From Terriglobales bacterium (GTDB lineage Bacteria > Acidobacteriota > Terriglobia > Terriglobales > Acidobacteriaceae): a stretch of 64,000 nt of DNA. This document shows, one piece after another, positions 53,411-63,426 of this stretch (positions are counted from its first letter, which is position 1; each line of letters starts with the position of its first letter). The stretch lies in assembly GCA_035651655.1 (NCBI GenBank), contig DASRFG010000023.1:62001-126000 (forward strand). Direction: 5' to 3'. The notes beneath the pieces are model-generated. The model had not been told where the DNA came from. It ran no database searches and was given only the letters and a program-made list of their open reading frames with translations. The position numbers were made by a program, and so were the translations under genes.

Positions 53411-54667
53411 CTAGAGCGAGCTCATATTCGCCAGGAACTCGCCGTTCGAGCGAGTCTTGCTGAGCTTATCAATCAGCAGTTCCATGGCTTCGACGGGTGA
53501 TAGCGGGTTCAGCACCTTGCGCAGTACCCAGATGCGCGCCAGGTCTTCCTTAGGAATGAGCAGCTCTTCTTTTCGCGTGCCCGAGCGCTGGATATCGATG
53601 GCCGGGAACACGCGCTTATCTACCAGCTTGCGCTCCAGAATGATTTCGCAGTTGCCGGTGCCTTTGAATTCTTCAAAGATCACGTCATCCATGCGTGAAC
53701 CGGTGTCCACGAGCGCCGTGGCGATGATGGTCAGCGAGCCGCCTTCCTCAATGTTGCGGGCTGCGCCGAAAAAGCGCTTTGGACGTTGCAGCGCGTTCGA
53801 ATCCACGCCGCCCGAGAGCACTTTGCCCGAGGGCGGCACGATGGTGTTGTAGGCGCGCGCCAGACGGGTAATGGAATCCAGCAAGATAACCACGTCGCGC
53901 TTGTGCTCCACCAGGCGCTTGGCCTTTTCGATCACCATCTCGGCTACCTGAACGTGCCGCGCAGCGGGCTCATCGAAAGTCGAAGAGATGACCTCGCCCT
54001 TCACCGAACGCTGCATGTCGGTGACTTCTTCCGGCCGCTCATCGATCAGCAGCACGATCAGCACGACCTCGGGGTGATTGGTGGTAATGGAGTTGGCGAC
54101 ATTCTGCAACAGCATGGTCTTGCCGGTACGCGGCGGCGAAACGATCAGTCCGCGCTGGCCCTTGCCGAGAGGCGTGAGCAGGTCCATGACCCGCGCGCTG
54201 ATGTTCTCTCGAACAGTTTCGAGTTTGAGGCGCTCCTGTGGATACAGCGGCGTCAGGTTGTCAAACAGGATCTTGTTGCGCGCCTCTTCCGGGGACTCGA
54301 AGTTAACCGCTTCAATCTTCACCAGGGCGAAGTACTTTTCGCCCTCATGCGGAGGACGTACCTGGCCGCTGATGGTGTCTCCAGTTTTGAGGTCGAATTT
54401 ACGAATCTGCGAAGGCGAGACGTAAATATCGTCGGGACCGGGCAGGTAGTTGTAGTCCGGCGATCTCAGAAAGCCGTAGCCGTCAGGCAGAATTTCCAGT
54501 ACGCCTTCGGCAAAAATGTGCCCTTCCTTTTCGCTTTGGGCCTGCAGGATCTTGAATATCAGGTCCTGCTTGCGCAGACCGCTTGCGCCAGGCAAATCGA
54601 GCGTGCGGGCGATGCGGGTAAGTTCAGTTATGTTTTTCTCTTTTAATTCAGCTATGGTCATGGTCAC
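53411..54667 (-). CDS. rho: Transcription termination factor Rho
   Basis: 418 residues. The start could also be the second ATG at 54661. The order is the N-terminal Rho_N helix bundle ([18 protein letters not shown]), the cold-shock-like RNA-binding domain ([21 protein letters not shown]) and the RecA-like ATPase. The ATPase has P-loop PPRTGKTML, Walker [17 protein letters not shown] and the Q-loop/R-loop region up to [21 protein letters not shown]. It has no long insertion, unlike some Actinobacteria. Normal length and complete. Confidence 0.97.
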   Translation of the reverse strand: MTMTIAELKEKNITELTRIARTLDLPGASGLRKQDLIFKILQAQSEKEGHIFAEGVLEILPDGYGFLRSPDYNYLPGPDDIYVSPSQIRKFDLKTGDTISGQVRPPHEGEKYFALVKIEAVNFESPEEARNKILFDNLTPLYPQERLKLETVRENISARVMDLLTPLGKGQRGLIVSPPRTGKTMLLQNVANSITTNHPEVVLIVLLIDERPEEVTDMQRSVKGEVISSTFDEPAARHVQVAEMVIEKAKRLVEHKRDVVILLDSITRLARAYNTIVPPSGKVLSGGVDSNALQRPKRFFGAARNIEEGGSLTIIATALVDTGSRMDDVIFEEFKGTGNCEIILERKLVDKRVFPAIDIQRSGTRKEELLIPKEDLARIWVLRKVLNPLSPVEAMELLIDKLSKTRSNGEFLANMSSL

Positions 54668-54739
54668 CTACAGGAGATTTTTCAAAGGAGGGTATGGAGG
54701 AGACGGTGGGCCGCTCGAGAAGCGAGCAGCGGGACTAGG

Positions 54740-54952
54740 TTAGGCAGCCCGCCGCTGCGCCTCGGCAGCTTCCGGCTCGGTCAGCACAGCTTCCCGCTCC
54801 GAGCTTGCGATCCGGTTAAGGACCTCATTCATTGTTTCTTGGATTCGGGTATTTGGCTTGTGAAAACGCCGGGTCGTCTTGGATGCAAGCTGGCAGAGCA
54901 TATACCGATTTCTAAGTGTATGTAAAGCTTCAAAAACCAAGTCTGAGCGCAT
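54740..54952 (-). CDS. Small protein resembling RNA polymerase omega subunit
   Basis: 70 residues from the ATG at 54952; sixteen more codons are open upstream without a better start. NRYMLCQLASKTTRRFHKP followed by NTRIQETMNEVLNRIA is reminiscent of RpoZ (R-[FY]-x-L-x-x-x-A-x-[KR]-[AT]-R-x-[IL]), a helical subunit that assists RNA polymerase assembly. The match is partial: the usual omega N-terminus is missing. It lies just upstream of rho in the same direction, fitting a transcription-related role. Alternatively it is an unrelated small conserved protein. Confidence 0.45.
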   Translation of the reverse strand: MRSDLVFEALHTLRNRYMLCQLASKTTRRFHKPNTRIQETMNEVLNRIASSEREAVLTEPEAAEAQRRAA

Positions 54953-55319
54953 CGTCCGTTCCCTTATCTTTAGAAATTTTTTATTAGTACAGCCCTTCAC
55001 CGCTTTTGACAGACCCCGGGCAATGCAGTCGCCACCCTACTCAAGTGTCCTTAAGTCTATGTACAGGCTGGGGTTATTGGAGAAGCGAATTCGACTCTTA
55101 TATAGATGCAGGAGCGTGACGCCGCGTTGCTTCATTCTTATAGTCCCGGTCCCGGACTATTGACGGCGAAGGTTCCTGCGGTAAGCGTCACCCTTCCCTA
55201 TACAGGGGCACTCGGAGATGGTCAAGAGCAATTTTCCTGACAGCAGTGGAAAGTTGGGAAGGGCTGCCGCCCTGGCTGCAGTCCCATTAAGGGTAGAGAT
55301 AGCCGGGCGGGAGAGGAGT
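54953..55319. other. Intergenic region between yifB and the omega-like gene
   Basis: 367 bases with no supported gene. It should hold the promoter for the omega-like gene. A 7-bp inverted repeat, ATAGTCC/GGACTAT (55140-55146 and 55154-55160), is present without a T run, so it is not a standard terminator. Confidence 0.4.
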
Positions 55320-56867
55320 TTAAGCCCAGAAAGTTCGATCCAGGGTGCGGTATTGGATGGCTTCGGCAATGTGCTTGGGTTGAATAGGGCTACCGCTTTC
55401 AAGGTCGGAAACGGTGCGCGCCACCTTTAAGATGCGATCGTGGGCGCGGGCAGTCAGTCCCTGCTGGGTCATTGCGCGTTCTAGAAGGCGCTCGCAGTCG
55501 GAAGAAAGTTCACAGTATTGCCGAATCTGCCGGGGGGCCATCTGGGCATTGCAGTAGATCCTCTCTTTGGCTCCGGCAAACCGGAGCAGCTGGATCTCCC
55601 GCGCTTTGGTGACCCGCTCGCGAATTTGAGAGGAGCCCTCGGGCGTCGCGGCCGCACGCAATTCCTTATAGTTCACAGCCGGCACATCAATATGAATATC
55701 TATGCGGTCCAAGAGCGGGCCGGAGATTTTGGACATATAGCGTTGGATGATGGGAGGCGTGCAGTGGCATTCGCGGGTGCGGTCGTTAAAGTAGCCGCAG
55801 GGACATGGATTCATGGCTGCCGCCAGCATGAACCGCGCTGGAAAAGTCAGTGACATCGATGCCCGCGCAATCGAAACCGTTCCGTCCTCTAAGGGCTGCC
55901 GCATAACTTCGAGCACATTCCTTGGGAACTCCGGCAGCTCATCTAGAAAGAGCACACCATTATGTGCGAGTGAAACTTCTCCCGGACGCGGGATGACGCC
56001 GCCGCCAATCAAACCAGCGTCAGAGATGGTGTGATGGGGAGAACGGAAAGGCCGCACTCCAACCAGCCCCGAGCGAGGATCGAGCACGCCAGCGACGCTG
56101 TGAATCTTGGTGGTTTCAAGAGCTTCTTCGAAGGTCAGCGGCGGCATGATGGTGGGAATGCGCTTGGCAAGCATGGTCTTTCCGGAGCCGGGCGGACCGA
56201 TCATCAGGATGTTGTGCCCGCCCGCAGAGGCAACCTCGAGCGCGCGCTTGGCTGTCTGCTGCCCGCGTGCATCTTTAAAGTCCACGGTGAATTGCTGGGC
56301 GGCCTGCAAGAGCGCTTCGGAGTTCACCTGAAGCGGCGCGATGCCGTTTCCGGTGTTGAGGAAGTGGACGACATCCATGAACGAGCGGACCGGATAGACG
56401 CCCACCCCCGAGACCACCGCCGCCTCCCGGGCGTTGATTTCGGGAACGATAAGACCGGGAATTTTCCGGCTGCGAGCTGCGATAGCAATAGGCAAGGCGC
56501 CGCGCACGCCGCGGATTCCACCGTCCAGGGACAGCTCACCGACGAAGACATAATCTGGAATTTCTTTGCGGGTCAAGCCGCCATAGGCGCCGAGGATGCC
56601 GAGCGCCATTGGGAGATCGAATCCCGAGCCCTCTTTTTTTATATCGGCGGGAGCAAGATTGATGATGATGTTGGTGGGCGGAATATCGTATCCGCAGTTC
56701 TTGAGCGCAGAGCGAACCCGCTCGTGACTCTCGCGCACCGCGGCATCCGGAAGACCGACGGTCACAAACTGATCTTTGAGTGTCTTAATGCCGGAAACGT
56801 CAACTTCGACCTCGACCACGCTCGCATCAATGCCATAAACCGCCGCGCTGAGGGTCTTGAAGAGCAT
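55320..56867 (-). CDS. YifB/ComM-family AAA+ ATPase (Mg-chelatase-like)
   Basis: 515 residues from the ATG at 56867. An N-terminal Lon-protease-like fold (~1-165, [20 protein letters not shown]) is followed by the AAA+ core: Walker [11 protein letters not shown], Walker [10 protein letters not shown], and the zinc-like cluster NPCPCGYF...CHCTPP. The C-terminal winged-helix region ends in TLDRTFWA. In naturally competent bacteria ComM is a helicase that extends branch migration of incoming DNA. The family is widespread even in non-competent species, so the role here is open. Confidence 0.9.
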   Translation of the reverse strand: MLFKTLSAAVYGIDASVVEVEVDVSGIKTLKDQFVTVGLPDAAVRESHERVRSALKNCGYDIPPTNIIINLAPADIKKEGSGFDLPMALGILGAYGGLTRKEIPDYVFVGELSLDGGIRGVRGALPIAIAARSRKIPGLIVPEINAREAAVVSGVGVYPVRSFMDVVHFLNTGNGIAPLQVNSEALLQAAQQFTVDFKDARGQQTAKRALEVASAGGHNILMIGPPGSGKTMLAKRIPTIMPPLTFEEALETTKIHSVAGVLDPRSGLVGVRPFRSPHHTISDAGLIGGGVIPRPGEVSLAHNGVLFLDELPEFPRNVLEVMRQPLEDGTVSIARASMSLTFPARFMLAAAMNPCPCGYFNDRTRECHCTPPIIQRYMSKISGPLLDRIDIHIDVPAVNYKELRAAATPEGSSQIRERVTKAREIQLLRFAGAKERIYCNAQMAPRQIRQYCELSSDCERLLERAMTQQGLTARAHDRILKVARTVSDLESGSPIQPKHIAEAIQYRTLDRTFWA

Positions 56868-57098
56868 GGGAATGGTCAGGAATATCAAATAAGACACAAC
56901 CAGGCAGTGACTGCGGTCACGGTGAGAATGTGAGCGAGAGCAACTGGGTCGGTCTCCGGGCAGCAGCGCTTGGGCGATTGACGCGGTTGAGCAGCGCGTT
57001 ACAGATGGTCACAGCGGGTAGAAGAGTGCCTGGGGGGTGAATTTAGATTCCTCGCGCGCTGCAGCCCGCTTGGAATGACAAGGAAGGAATGCCTAGGC

Positions 57099-58289
57099 TT
57101 AGCGCTCCACCGCCATCGCGACCGCATTTCCGCCACCCAGGCAGAGCGCGGCAATCCCTTTATGGGCATTGCGGCGGATCAGCTCATAAATTAGCGTGAC
57201 CAACACCCGCGCCCCACTTGCTCCGATAGGATGTCCCAAGGCGACAGCGCCTCCATTGACATTCACTTTGTTGGGATCGAGTTCGAGCTCGCGAAGGATG
57301 GCGACCGATTGCACTGAAAATGCTTCGTTGAGTTCGTAAAGGTCAACGTCTTCGTTCTTCCAGCCGGTCTTTTTCCAAATCTGGCGGATTGCATCCACCG
57401 GCGCCATCATCACCCATTTGGGATCAACGCCGCTCGTAGTTTGTGCGACGATGCGGACCATCGGTGCGGCGCCCAGGTCGCGCGCACGTTGAGAACTGGT
57501 GACGACCAGTGCGGCGGCGCCGTCATTCACTCCCGGCGCATTGCCGGCGGTGACCGTGCCGTCCTTTTTGAACGCAGGCTTTAAAGCGCGGAGCGCTTCG
57601 ATGGTGGTATCTTCGCGCGGCGACTCGTCCTTTTCAAAAAGCACTGGGGGCTCACCCTTTTTCTTGGAAGGAATCTCGACCGGGAAAATCTGCGATTTGA
57701 AGCGGCACTCTTTGATGGCGGCGATCGCCTTGCGATGGGAATTCAGTGCGTACTCGTCCTGCTCTTCGCGGGTCACACCGTACTTTTCGGCGACGTTCTC
57801 ACCGGTGTTGCCCATGTGATAGTTGTTGTAAACGTCCCACAAACCATCGTTGATCATGGAATCTATAATTTGAGAATTGCCGAGCCGGTATCCCTTGCGC
57901 GCCTGAGGCAGCAAGTAAGGCGCATTGGTCATGGACTCCATGCCTCCGGCAACGACGATATCGCTATTGCCGGTCTGGATGGCTTGCGCCGCCAGCGCCA
58001 CGGCTTTAAGTCCGGAACCGCAAACCTTGTTGATGGTCATGGCGCCGACAGTTGGAGGAAGTCCGCCGAATAATGCCGACTGGCGTGCGGGATTTTGTCC
58101 CAATCCGGCTGAAACGACATTTCCCATGATGCACTCAGTCACGTGTGCGGGATCAACTTTGGCACGCTTCACGGCCTCGCGAACCACCATCGCGCCCAGT
58201 TGAGTGGCAGTGAAATCGGAGAGTGAACCTTGAAATTTTCCGACCGGAGTTCGCACTCCAGAGATGATGACAGTTTCTTCAAGCGGCAT
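57099..58289 (-). CDS. Acetyl-CoA C-acetyltransferase (thiolase)
   Basis: 396 residues from the ATG at 58289, with GGAGT seven bases upstream. The thiolase active site is complete: nucleophilic Cys in [13 protein letters not shown], His in [16 protein letters not shown] and the second Cys in [23 protein letters not shown] and [10 protein letters not shown] are further family blocks. It condenses two acetyl-CoA to acetoacetyl-CoA or runs the reverse thiolysis. It is a single gene, with no beta-oxidation partners next to it, so biosynthetic (PhbA/AtoB-like) and degradative roles cannot be separated. Confidence 0.93.
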   Translation of the reverse strand: MPLEETVIISGVRTPVGKFQGSLSDFTATQLGAMVVREAVKRAKVDPAHVTECIMGNVVSAGLGQNPARQSALFGGLPPTVGAMTINKVCGSGLKAVALAAQAIQTGNSDIVVAGGMESMTNAPYLLPQARKGYRLGNSQIIDSMINDGLWDVYNNYHMGNTGENVAEKYGVTREEQDEYALNSHRKAIAAIKECRFKSQIFPVEIPSKKKGEPPVLFEKDESPREDTTIEALRALKPAFKKDGTVTAGNAPGVNDGAAALVVTSSQRARDLGAAPMVRIVAQTTSGVDPKWVMMAPVDAIRQIWKKTGWKNEDVDLYELNEAFSVQSVAILRELELDPNKVNVNGGAVALGHPIGASGARVLVTLIYELIRRNAHKGIAALCLGGGNAVAMAVER

Positions 58290-58492
58290 AAATTGACTCC
58301 TGCAATCGAACTCTCGATACATTATAAGATGCTTTGCACCCGCTTACGATGCGGGCGCGAGCAATGCTCGCAGGAAAAAAAGTATCGTGATTCCACTTTG
58401 ATTTTTGACTTCGGCACGACATTTTTTATCTTCTATTCACGTCGGTAACTTCGGTACCCTCTTCTCTCGACCAAATTGACGTGATTTTTTTC

Positions 58493-58521
58493 TTGACATC
58501 GTTTTTTATTGACTCTATACA
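58493..58521 (+). promoter_or_regulatory. Strong sigma-70-type promoter for the lysine-rich micropeptide unit
   Basis: Consensus -35 TTGACA (58493-58498), 17-base spacer, -10 TATACA (58516-58521). The spacer is AT-rich. Transcription would start near 58528, leaving a 5' leader of about 57 bases with two GTTGCAA repeats (58530-58536 and 58546-58552). This is the best housekeeping promoter match noticed in the window. Confidence 0.8.
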
Positions 58522-58584
58522 TTCAGATAGTTGCAACAATCGACCGTTGCAAATTCCATGTTGAATGGAAGGGAGAATAGATCA

Positions 58585-58626
58585 ATGGCAGCAAAGAAGA
58601 AGGCGAAAAAGAAAAAGAAGCACTAA
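58585..58626 (+). CDS. 13-residue lysine-rich micropeptide
   Basis: Encodes MAAKKKAKKKKKH: 9 of 13 residues are lysine, and net charge is about +9. It has its own consensus promoter, a ribosome-binding-like GGGAG 12 bases upstream, and a hairpin and strong terminator right after the stop, so the whole transcript (~150 nt) appears devoted to it. The sequence resembles the lysine-rich tails of histone H1-like proteins, and the peptide could bind nucleic acid or ribosomes. It could also be a leader peptide on a regulatory RNA that stalls on lysine codons, but no gene follows in the same direction. Confidence 0.6.
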   Translation: MAAKKKAKKKKKH

Positions 58627-58645
58627 GCTTCTTACGAAGCATAAA

Positions 58646-58675
58646 GGGGACGCGAAAGCGTCCCCTAAGTTTTTT
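58646..58675 (+). terminator. Intrinsic terminator of the micropeptide unit
   Basis: Perfect 8-bp stem GGGGACGC (58646-58653) with GCGTCCCC (58658-58665) around a GAAA tetraloop, then TAAG and six T. A second small hairpin, GCTTC-TTAC-GAAGC (58627-58640), sits between the stop codon and this terminator. Confidence 0.93.
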
Positions 58676-58690
58676 ATGGGCAAGAATTCT

Positions 58691-61600
58691 TTAGCTCAAG
58701 GATGCAGCGCTCACTTTACCAACCGAATACAGGCGCTCTTCAGTGGCTGGACACATCGCATAGTAGCCGCAGGAGCGGCAATGGAATCCCGGCGTGGCTT
58801 CAAAATGGCCGGCAGCGATATTGCGCGCGGCATCGAGAATCTTCTCTTTGGCAGTTCGCAGTTCACGTTCCTCACGGGTTCCGACCACTTGCTCGTTGGT
58901 CTCCAGGTTGTAGAAGATCAGGCGCTCTGGAAAAACTCTCCAGTGCTCCCGCGCGGCAATGGCATAGATGGAAAGCTGTAAGCTGGTGCGCGCATCAATC
59001 TCGTTTTTCGCTGCTCCGGTCTTGTAATCAATGATGGCGACGCGGTCGCCTTCGACGCGATCCATGCGATCGATGCGACCCCTGATTCGGACTCCCTCAA
59101 CCTCAATCTCGAAGGTTTTCTCGGTGGAAATTACCGCGGGCGGCGGCGCTTGCGCCTGGACGTCGAAAAATTGCTCCAACTGCGCTCGACCCTGGCGCAG
59201 ATAGAGCTCGCGCTGGTGTTCATCGTCGAAGGGCGTATCCGCCATGACTTGCCCGAAGATGCGCAGGAACTCTTCACGCGTTCGCGGCCGAGCAGCCAGC
59301 ATAGCGTCGAAGAAATCGCGGAGCGTCTGGTGAACGGCGGCGCCAAATTGCAGCGATGCGGCCACCTCGCCGGGAACGTTCCAATCACGCTGGATCTTGA
59401 ACTTGAGAGGGCAGAGTTGGTAAGTCTCAATCGCGGTCGCGCTCAACGATCCACCCAGAGCACGAGGGGTAGCTGGAAGGAGGAGCCAAGCCCCCAGCCC
59501 GGAAGCAGGATTCGCTTCCGCGGCGGCAGCCAACTCAATCTTGGCATCGGCCGGACGCTCGCGCCAACCGGGATGCGCGACATGGCTTTCGGTCAGCTCC
59601 CGAACGAAACCGCTGGGCTTGGGATTCTTTCCTTTCACCCGCCCGCAGATGGCCAGAGAATCACGAGCACGAGTCATTGCCACGTAGAATAGCCGGCGCT
59701 CTTCCTGCTTGTGTAGCTCGGGACCATCCCCGGGAGCAAGACATCGTGGATCACGCATCGCCTGCGGCATCTCAAAAAGCTTTTCTTTGTAGTTGGTGGG
59801 AAAGGAATTAGCATTGGCGCGGACCACGAACACGTGATCAAACTCCAGCCCTTTGGCCGCGTGGACCGTCATCAGTGAAACTGTGTCAGCAGGATCGGAA
59901 GTGATCGATTGATCGAATGCGATTGATCCGCCTGCCTGTGGGAAGTACTCCATGTACTCCAAAAATTCCTTGAGGTCGCCGGCGATGGTGATCGCTTTCT
60001 GGGCCCACTTTCTTACGAACTCCCGAAAAGCGACCACCGGGGGTGCGGCGCGATCCAACCCGAAACGTTTGATCACAATCTCGACCAGCGCGGCCATCTG
60101 CCAGTTCGCAGCCGCGGCCTCAATGCGGGCGTTCTCCACCATTTTCAATACAGCCGCAGTCGCTGGGGTTTGAGCCAGGACAGATGCAATATCTGGTTGC
60201 CGCCCAGCGGCACGCAAGTCCTCCCGAAACTCGGCGGCGTTGATTTTGAAGATGGGCAGTGCGGCTACTCGAAACAGGCTGGCATTGTCCGGTGGCGCGT
60301 GGAGGCTGCGCAGGCAGGCCAGCAGATCACGTACCTCAGCAGTCTCCAGCGCGTTCAGCCCTTCCACTCGGAAGGGAATGCCACGAGCCGCCAGCTCGCG
60401 CACGAGAGCAGTGCGGTGGTTATGCTGACGATAGAGGACTGCAATCCGCGGCGTCTGGGAGGATGCCGAACCATGTTGCCGCAATCGTCTCTCGATCTCG
60501 CTGCCGACGTCGGCAGCTTCATCTTCGCTGCCCGCAACCATTACCAACTCTACTAACTCTGGTTGTACGGGCTTGCCTTCTGCGCGCGTGCGACGATCGC
60601 GATCGGAAGTAAGCGGCTGCCGGTCAAATTGTTGCCCCGATTTTCCCAGCCGGCACACGGCAGGAGGGTTGTTTCCAATCACAGCATAAGAACAATTGAG
60701 AATGGCAGATGTAGAGCGTTGGTTACGGTCCAAAGTCACGGACTTTGTCTGCGGAAAACGTGAGGCGAATTCTTCGAACGCGGCACTTGACGCTCCCCGG
60801 AACCTGTATATCGCCTGATCGGGGTCACCCACCGCGAAAATGTTCCCCTCGTCGCCGGCAAGGGTTTGAGCCAACTCAATCTGGGCGATGTTGGAGTCCT
60901 GAAATTCGTCAATCAGGATGAAGCGGGTACCGGCGCGCTCCGCAGCCAATGCTTTCGGCTCCGCCCGCAACAGTTGCATGGCGCGCAGAAGCATGTGCCC
61001 AAAGGTGCCCAGGCCATCGCGCTCGAGCATGGTCTCCACCGTGCGAAAGGCACAGGCGATCTCGCGGCAACGTGCCAGCACTTCGACGGGGGTGAGCTTG
61101 TCTGCGTCCTTGGACCGAGTCACACGTGGCAGCGGATGCTTGCCCAGCTCCAGAGCGGCGAGGTAGCTTTCATAATCGTCGGCTGTTTTCAGCTCATCGT
61201 GGCAGTTATCGAAGAAATCCAGCAGCGAATCTAAAAACTGGGCAGGGCTGGCAGCTCGCGTGTAGTACTTCAGCTTGAGATCGGGAAGGCGTCGTCGCAG
61301 GTACACCCAAAGGTCTTGCGGCTCTATGACGCGGAACGCTTTGCCGCGACGCTGGAGGATGCCATAGCAGAAACCATGAAAAGTTGTTGCTTTCAAATCC
61401 TTGGTGCGACCCACTCCAAGCTCTTTCGTGACTCGTTGCAGGAGTTCAGCGGCCGCATTGTCGGTGTAAGTCACCGCCAGAATCTCATCAGCCCGGCAGT
61501 GGCCCTCCCGAATCAGGCGAGCAATGCGCTGGGTAAGCACCGTGGTCTTACCAGTGCCCGCACCGGCCACCACCAGCATGGGGCCGTGAACGTGCTCAAC

Positions 61601-61750
61601 CGCTTCGCGCTGCCGATCGTTCAATTCGAATGGCTTGCCTGTAGCCTTCGGAACGAGGGTAGGGGCATCACCAAAAAGATCCAGTTGCGGAGAAGAAACG
61701 GGCGATCTGCTGCGGGGCGGGACCATTGGGATCAGGAGAGCTGACAGCAT
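58691..61750 (-). CDS. UvrD/Rep-family helicase fused to RecB-like PD-(D/E)XK nuclease
   Basis: 1019 residues from the ATG at 61750; 61726 is an alternative and a TTG at 61777 is possible. The N-terminal superfamily 1A helicase has Q motif LNDRQREAVEH, Walker A AGAGTGKTTVL, and FILIDEFQDSN as motif II. SLMTVHAAKGLEFDHVFVV and YVAMTRARDSL are motifs V-VI. The C-terminal ~250 residues form a PD-(D/E)XK nuclease (GRIDRMDRVEGDRVAIIDYKTG). Its cysteines, CPLKFK upstream and CRSCGYYAMC at the end, match the four-Cys Fe-S arrangement of AddB. It likely processes DNA double-strand ends as a one-chain AddAB-like enzyme. No second subunit is adjacent. Confidence 0.88.
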   Translation of the reverse strand: MLSALLIPMVPPRSRSPVSSPQLDLFGDAPTLVPKATGKPFELNDRQREAVEHVHGPMLVVAGAGTGKTTVLTQRIARLIREGHCRADEILAVTYTDNAAAELLQRVTKELGVGRTKDLKATTFHGFCYGILQRRGKAFRVIEPQDLWVYLRRRLPDLKLKYYTRAASPAQFLDSLLDFFDNCHDELKTADDYESYLAALELGKHPLPRVTRSKDADKLTPVEVLARCREIACAFRTVETMLERDGLGTFGHMLLRAMQLLRAEPKALAAERAGTRFILIDEFQDSNIAQIELAQTLAGDEGNIFAVGDPDQAIYRFRGASSAAFEEFASRFPQTKSVTLDRNQRSTSAILNCSYAVIGNNPPAVCRLGKSGQQFDRQPLTSDRDRRTRAEGKPVQPELVELVMVAGSEDEAADVGSEIERRLRQHGSASSQTPRIAVLYRQHNHRTALVRELAARGIPFRVEGLNALETAEVRDLLACLRSLHAPPDNASLFRVAALPIFKINAAEFREDLRAAGRQPDIASVLAQTPATAAVLKMVENARIEAAAANWQMAALVEIVIKRFGLDRAAPPVVAFREFVRKWAQKAITIAGDLKEFLEYMEYFPQAGGSIAFDQSITSDPADTVSLMTVHAAKGLEFDHVFVVRANANSFPTNYKEKLFEMPQAMRDPRCLAPGDGPELHKQEERRLFYVAMTRARDSLAICGRVKGKNPKPSGFVRELTESHVAHPGWRERPADAKIELAAAAEANPASGLGAWLLLPATPRALGGSLSATAIETYQLCPLKFKIQRDWNVPGEVAASLQFGAAVHQTLRDFFDAMLAARPRTREEFLRIFGQVMADTPFDDEHQRELYLRQGRAQLEQFFDVQAQAPPPAVISTEKTFEIEVEGVRIRGRIDRMDRVEGDRVAIIDYKTGAAKNEIDARTSLQLSIYAIAAREHWRVFPERLIFYNLETNEQVVGTREERELRTAKEKILDAARNIAAGHFEATPGFHCRSCGYYAMCPATEERLYSVGKVSAASLS

Positions 61751-61821
61751 TATGTTGGAGAAGGGGAAGAGCGGCAACCCCGAAACGGAGAAAAAACACC
61801 CTTAGCGAACGCTGTGGCAGA

Positions 61822-63426
61822 TCAGCAGATCGTCGCGCGCCGCACCGGAGTTCTGCTGTCTGTCTGCTCCGGGGCGGTACTCTCTGTCAGTATCCGATAA
61901 AGCACCACCGAGCAGCCCATGAACAGCCACACCAGAGGCATCACCTCGCCATCCCCCAAGGTGTACTGGACCAAGCAGCCCAGATAAAAGGCGATAGCGC
62001 TGGCAAATATTCCCAGAGCCATTCCGTGGGCAAACCATCCCGCGTGAGTGCTGGCCAGGAGAAGGCGCCGAAGGTGACGGAAATACTCCACCATAAGCCA
62101 TAACCAGAGGCCCAGTGCCGGCAGCCCGCAATCAACAGCGAGCTCAATGTAAGTGGAATGAAAGTGTCCGGATTTCAACGGGAACACTTTGTATGCGGAA
62201 ATATTAAAGCGATTGCCTGCCAGTCGAACGCTATCCAGTCCGATTCCGAGGAACGGGTGCTGCCGGATGAGCCGGGGGCTGTTCGCCCACATCATCATCC
62301 GGTACTCCGTTCCTGGTTCCGCGCTGCTGAACCAGGAGACGTGGCGTCGGGATTGGATCCAGAATGAGCCGCCCGCGACAAGGATAATGGTGGCCATGGC
62401 CGCAATCACTCGCACCTTCCATCGCGCAGTAATCCACAGCACGGTCAGGCATCCCACGAGCACTGCAAGCAGATAGGCGCGCGTCACTGTTGCCCACAGG
62501 CTCGCAGCGAGCCCTCCAAAGACCAGCGCCAATAGCGCGCGCTTGCCCAGCTTGGCGCATCTGCTGGCCAGCAGCAGGCCCCAGCACAGGGCAACAACTT
62601 GAGTGAGCATTCCAGCATAAGGAATAGCATGGTAAAAGTGCCCCTGCGCGCGAGGTGGATAACCTACGACCACAAGTTGACCCGGCCCGCGCAGCCACTC
62701 TTCCAGAGCTGCCCGGGGAACGACCACATAAACCTGCTCGAGGCCGCCGGGAAACGGTCGCGCGACGTGCATGCGCAACACCGAATCGTGTTCAGTCAGT
62801 CGCAGCGCGCGTTGCCATAACCATATCCGCCGCACGGAGTGGCCGTTTATCTCGCGTACGATGTCACCTGCCTGCAGCCCAGCTTGCCTCGTAGGACCGG
62901 TGACAGTCAGCAACTCGGTGCCGATGCCTGCAGTAAATTGCCAGCCCGTCTCCAGAGCGCTGACAGAAGTTGCAATCAGCAGCGCCACTACGAGCCACTT
63001 CAGCTCTGCGATGCTCTTCACGTTTTCTGTGACCAGGAAACAAATAAGCGCTACGCTGTACCAGGCCATGCGGCTCCAACTCAGCAGCGGTGCATAGGAG
63101 AACACGGTCGAAATCCCAGTGGCGATAAAGAACAAAAGCAGCGGTATCGCCAGGGGTCCACGATGCACTTTGAAACCGGTCAGGGTCAGCTTAACAACCC
63201 ACAGAGCTAACGCTATGCGGAAAACAAAAAGTACCGTCGCGGTGGAGAAAGGCTCCGCAACGACTAGCACGAGCAAGGAGAGGTAAATTGCGTGTTCCAG
63301 CCAGAGAATCCAGAATTGCTTATCGTGAAGCGCCCGCGCTCCGGAAACGTGGACTGTGGCATCCGAACCCACGCTATGGAAATCAGCGGAAGGCGCGGAA
63401 GAAGACTGCGGGGCAGAAATGCTCAA
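61822..63426 (-). CDS. O-antigen ligase-like (Wzy_C) membrane protein with inserted PDZ domain
   Basis: 534 residues with about 11 TM helices. The Wzy_C core is marked by TRAYLLAVLVGCLTVLW, RQHPFLGIGLDSVRLAGN and HSTYIELAVDCGLPALGLWL, as in WaaL/O-antigen polymerase-type enzymes that transfer lipid-linked glycans. Between two TM blocks, residues ~167-240 form a PDZ-like domain (GPTRQAGLQAGDIVREINGH), not a usual part of this family. It should lie in the periplasm. The upstream gene is divergent; the helicase-nuclease lies downstream in the same direction. Substrate is unknown. Confidence 0.8.
   Translation of the reverse strand: MSISAPQSSSAPSADFHSVGSDATVHVSGARALHDKQFWILWLEHAIYLSLLVLVVAEPFSTATVLFVFRIALALWVVKLTLTGFKVHRGPLAIPLLLFFIATGISTVFSYAPLLSWSRMAWYSVALICFLVTENVKSIAELKWLVVALLIATSVSALETGWQFTAGIGTELLTVTGPTRQAGLQAGDIVREINGHSVRRIWLWQRALRLTEHDSVLRMHVARPFPGGLEQVYVVVPRAALEEWLRGPGQLVVVGYPPRAQGHFYHAIPYAGMLTQVVALCWGLLLASRCAKLGKRALLALVFGGLAASLWATVTRAYLLAVLVGCLTVLWITARWKVRVIAAMATIILVAGGSFWIQSRRHVSWFSSAEPGTEYRMMMWANSPRLIRQHPFLGIGLDSVRLAGNRFNISAYKVFPLKSGHFHSTYIELAVDCGLPALGLWLWLMVEYFRHLRRLLLASTHAGWFAHGMALGIFASAIAFYLGCLVQYTLGDGEVMPLVWLFMGCSVVLYRILTESTAPEQTDSRTPVRRATIC

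Noticed and set aside
53786-54646. 286-codon plus-strand frame
   Set aside because: Antisense shadow of rho.
55140-55160. 7-bp inverted repeat near the end of yifB
   Set aside because: No T run and no repeat elsewhere in the window that was noticed; too short to call an operator or terminator.
56031-56933. 300-codon plus-strand frame
   Set aside because: Antisense shadow of the YifB/ComM gene; composition rich in Asp/His/Arg with no recognisable domain.
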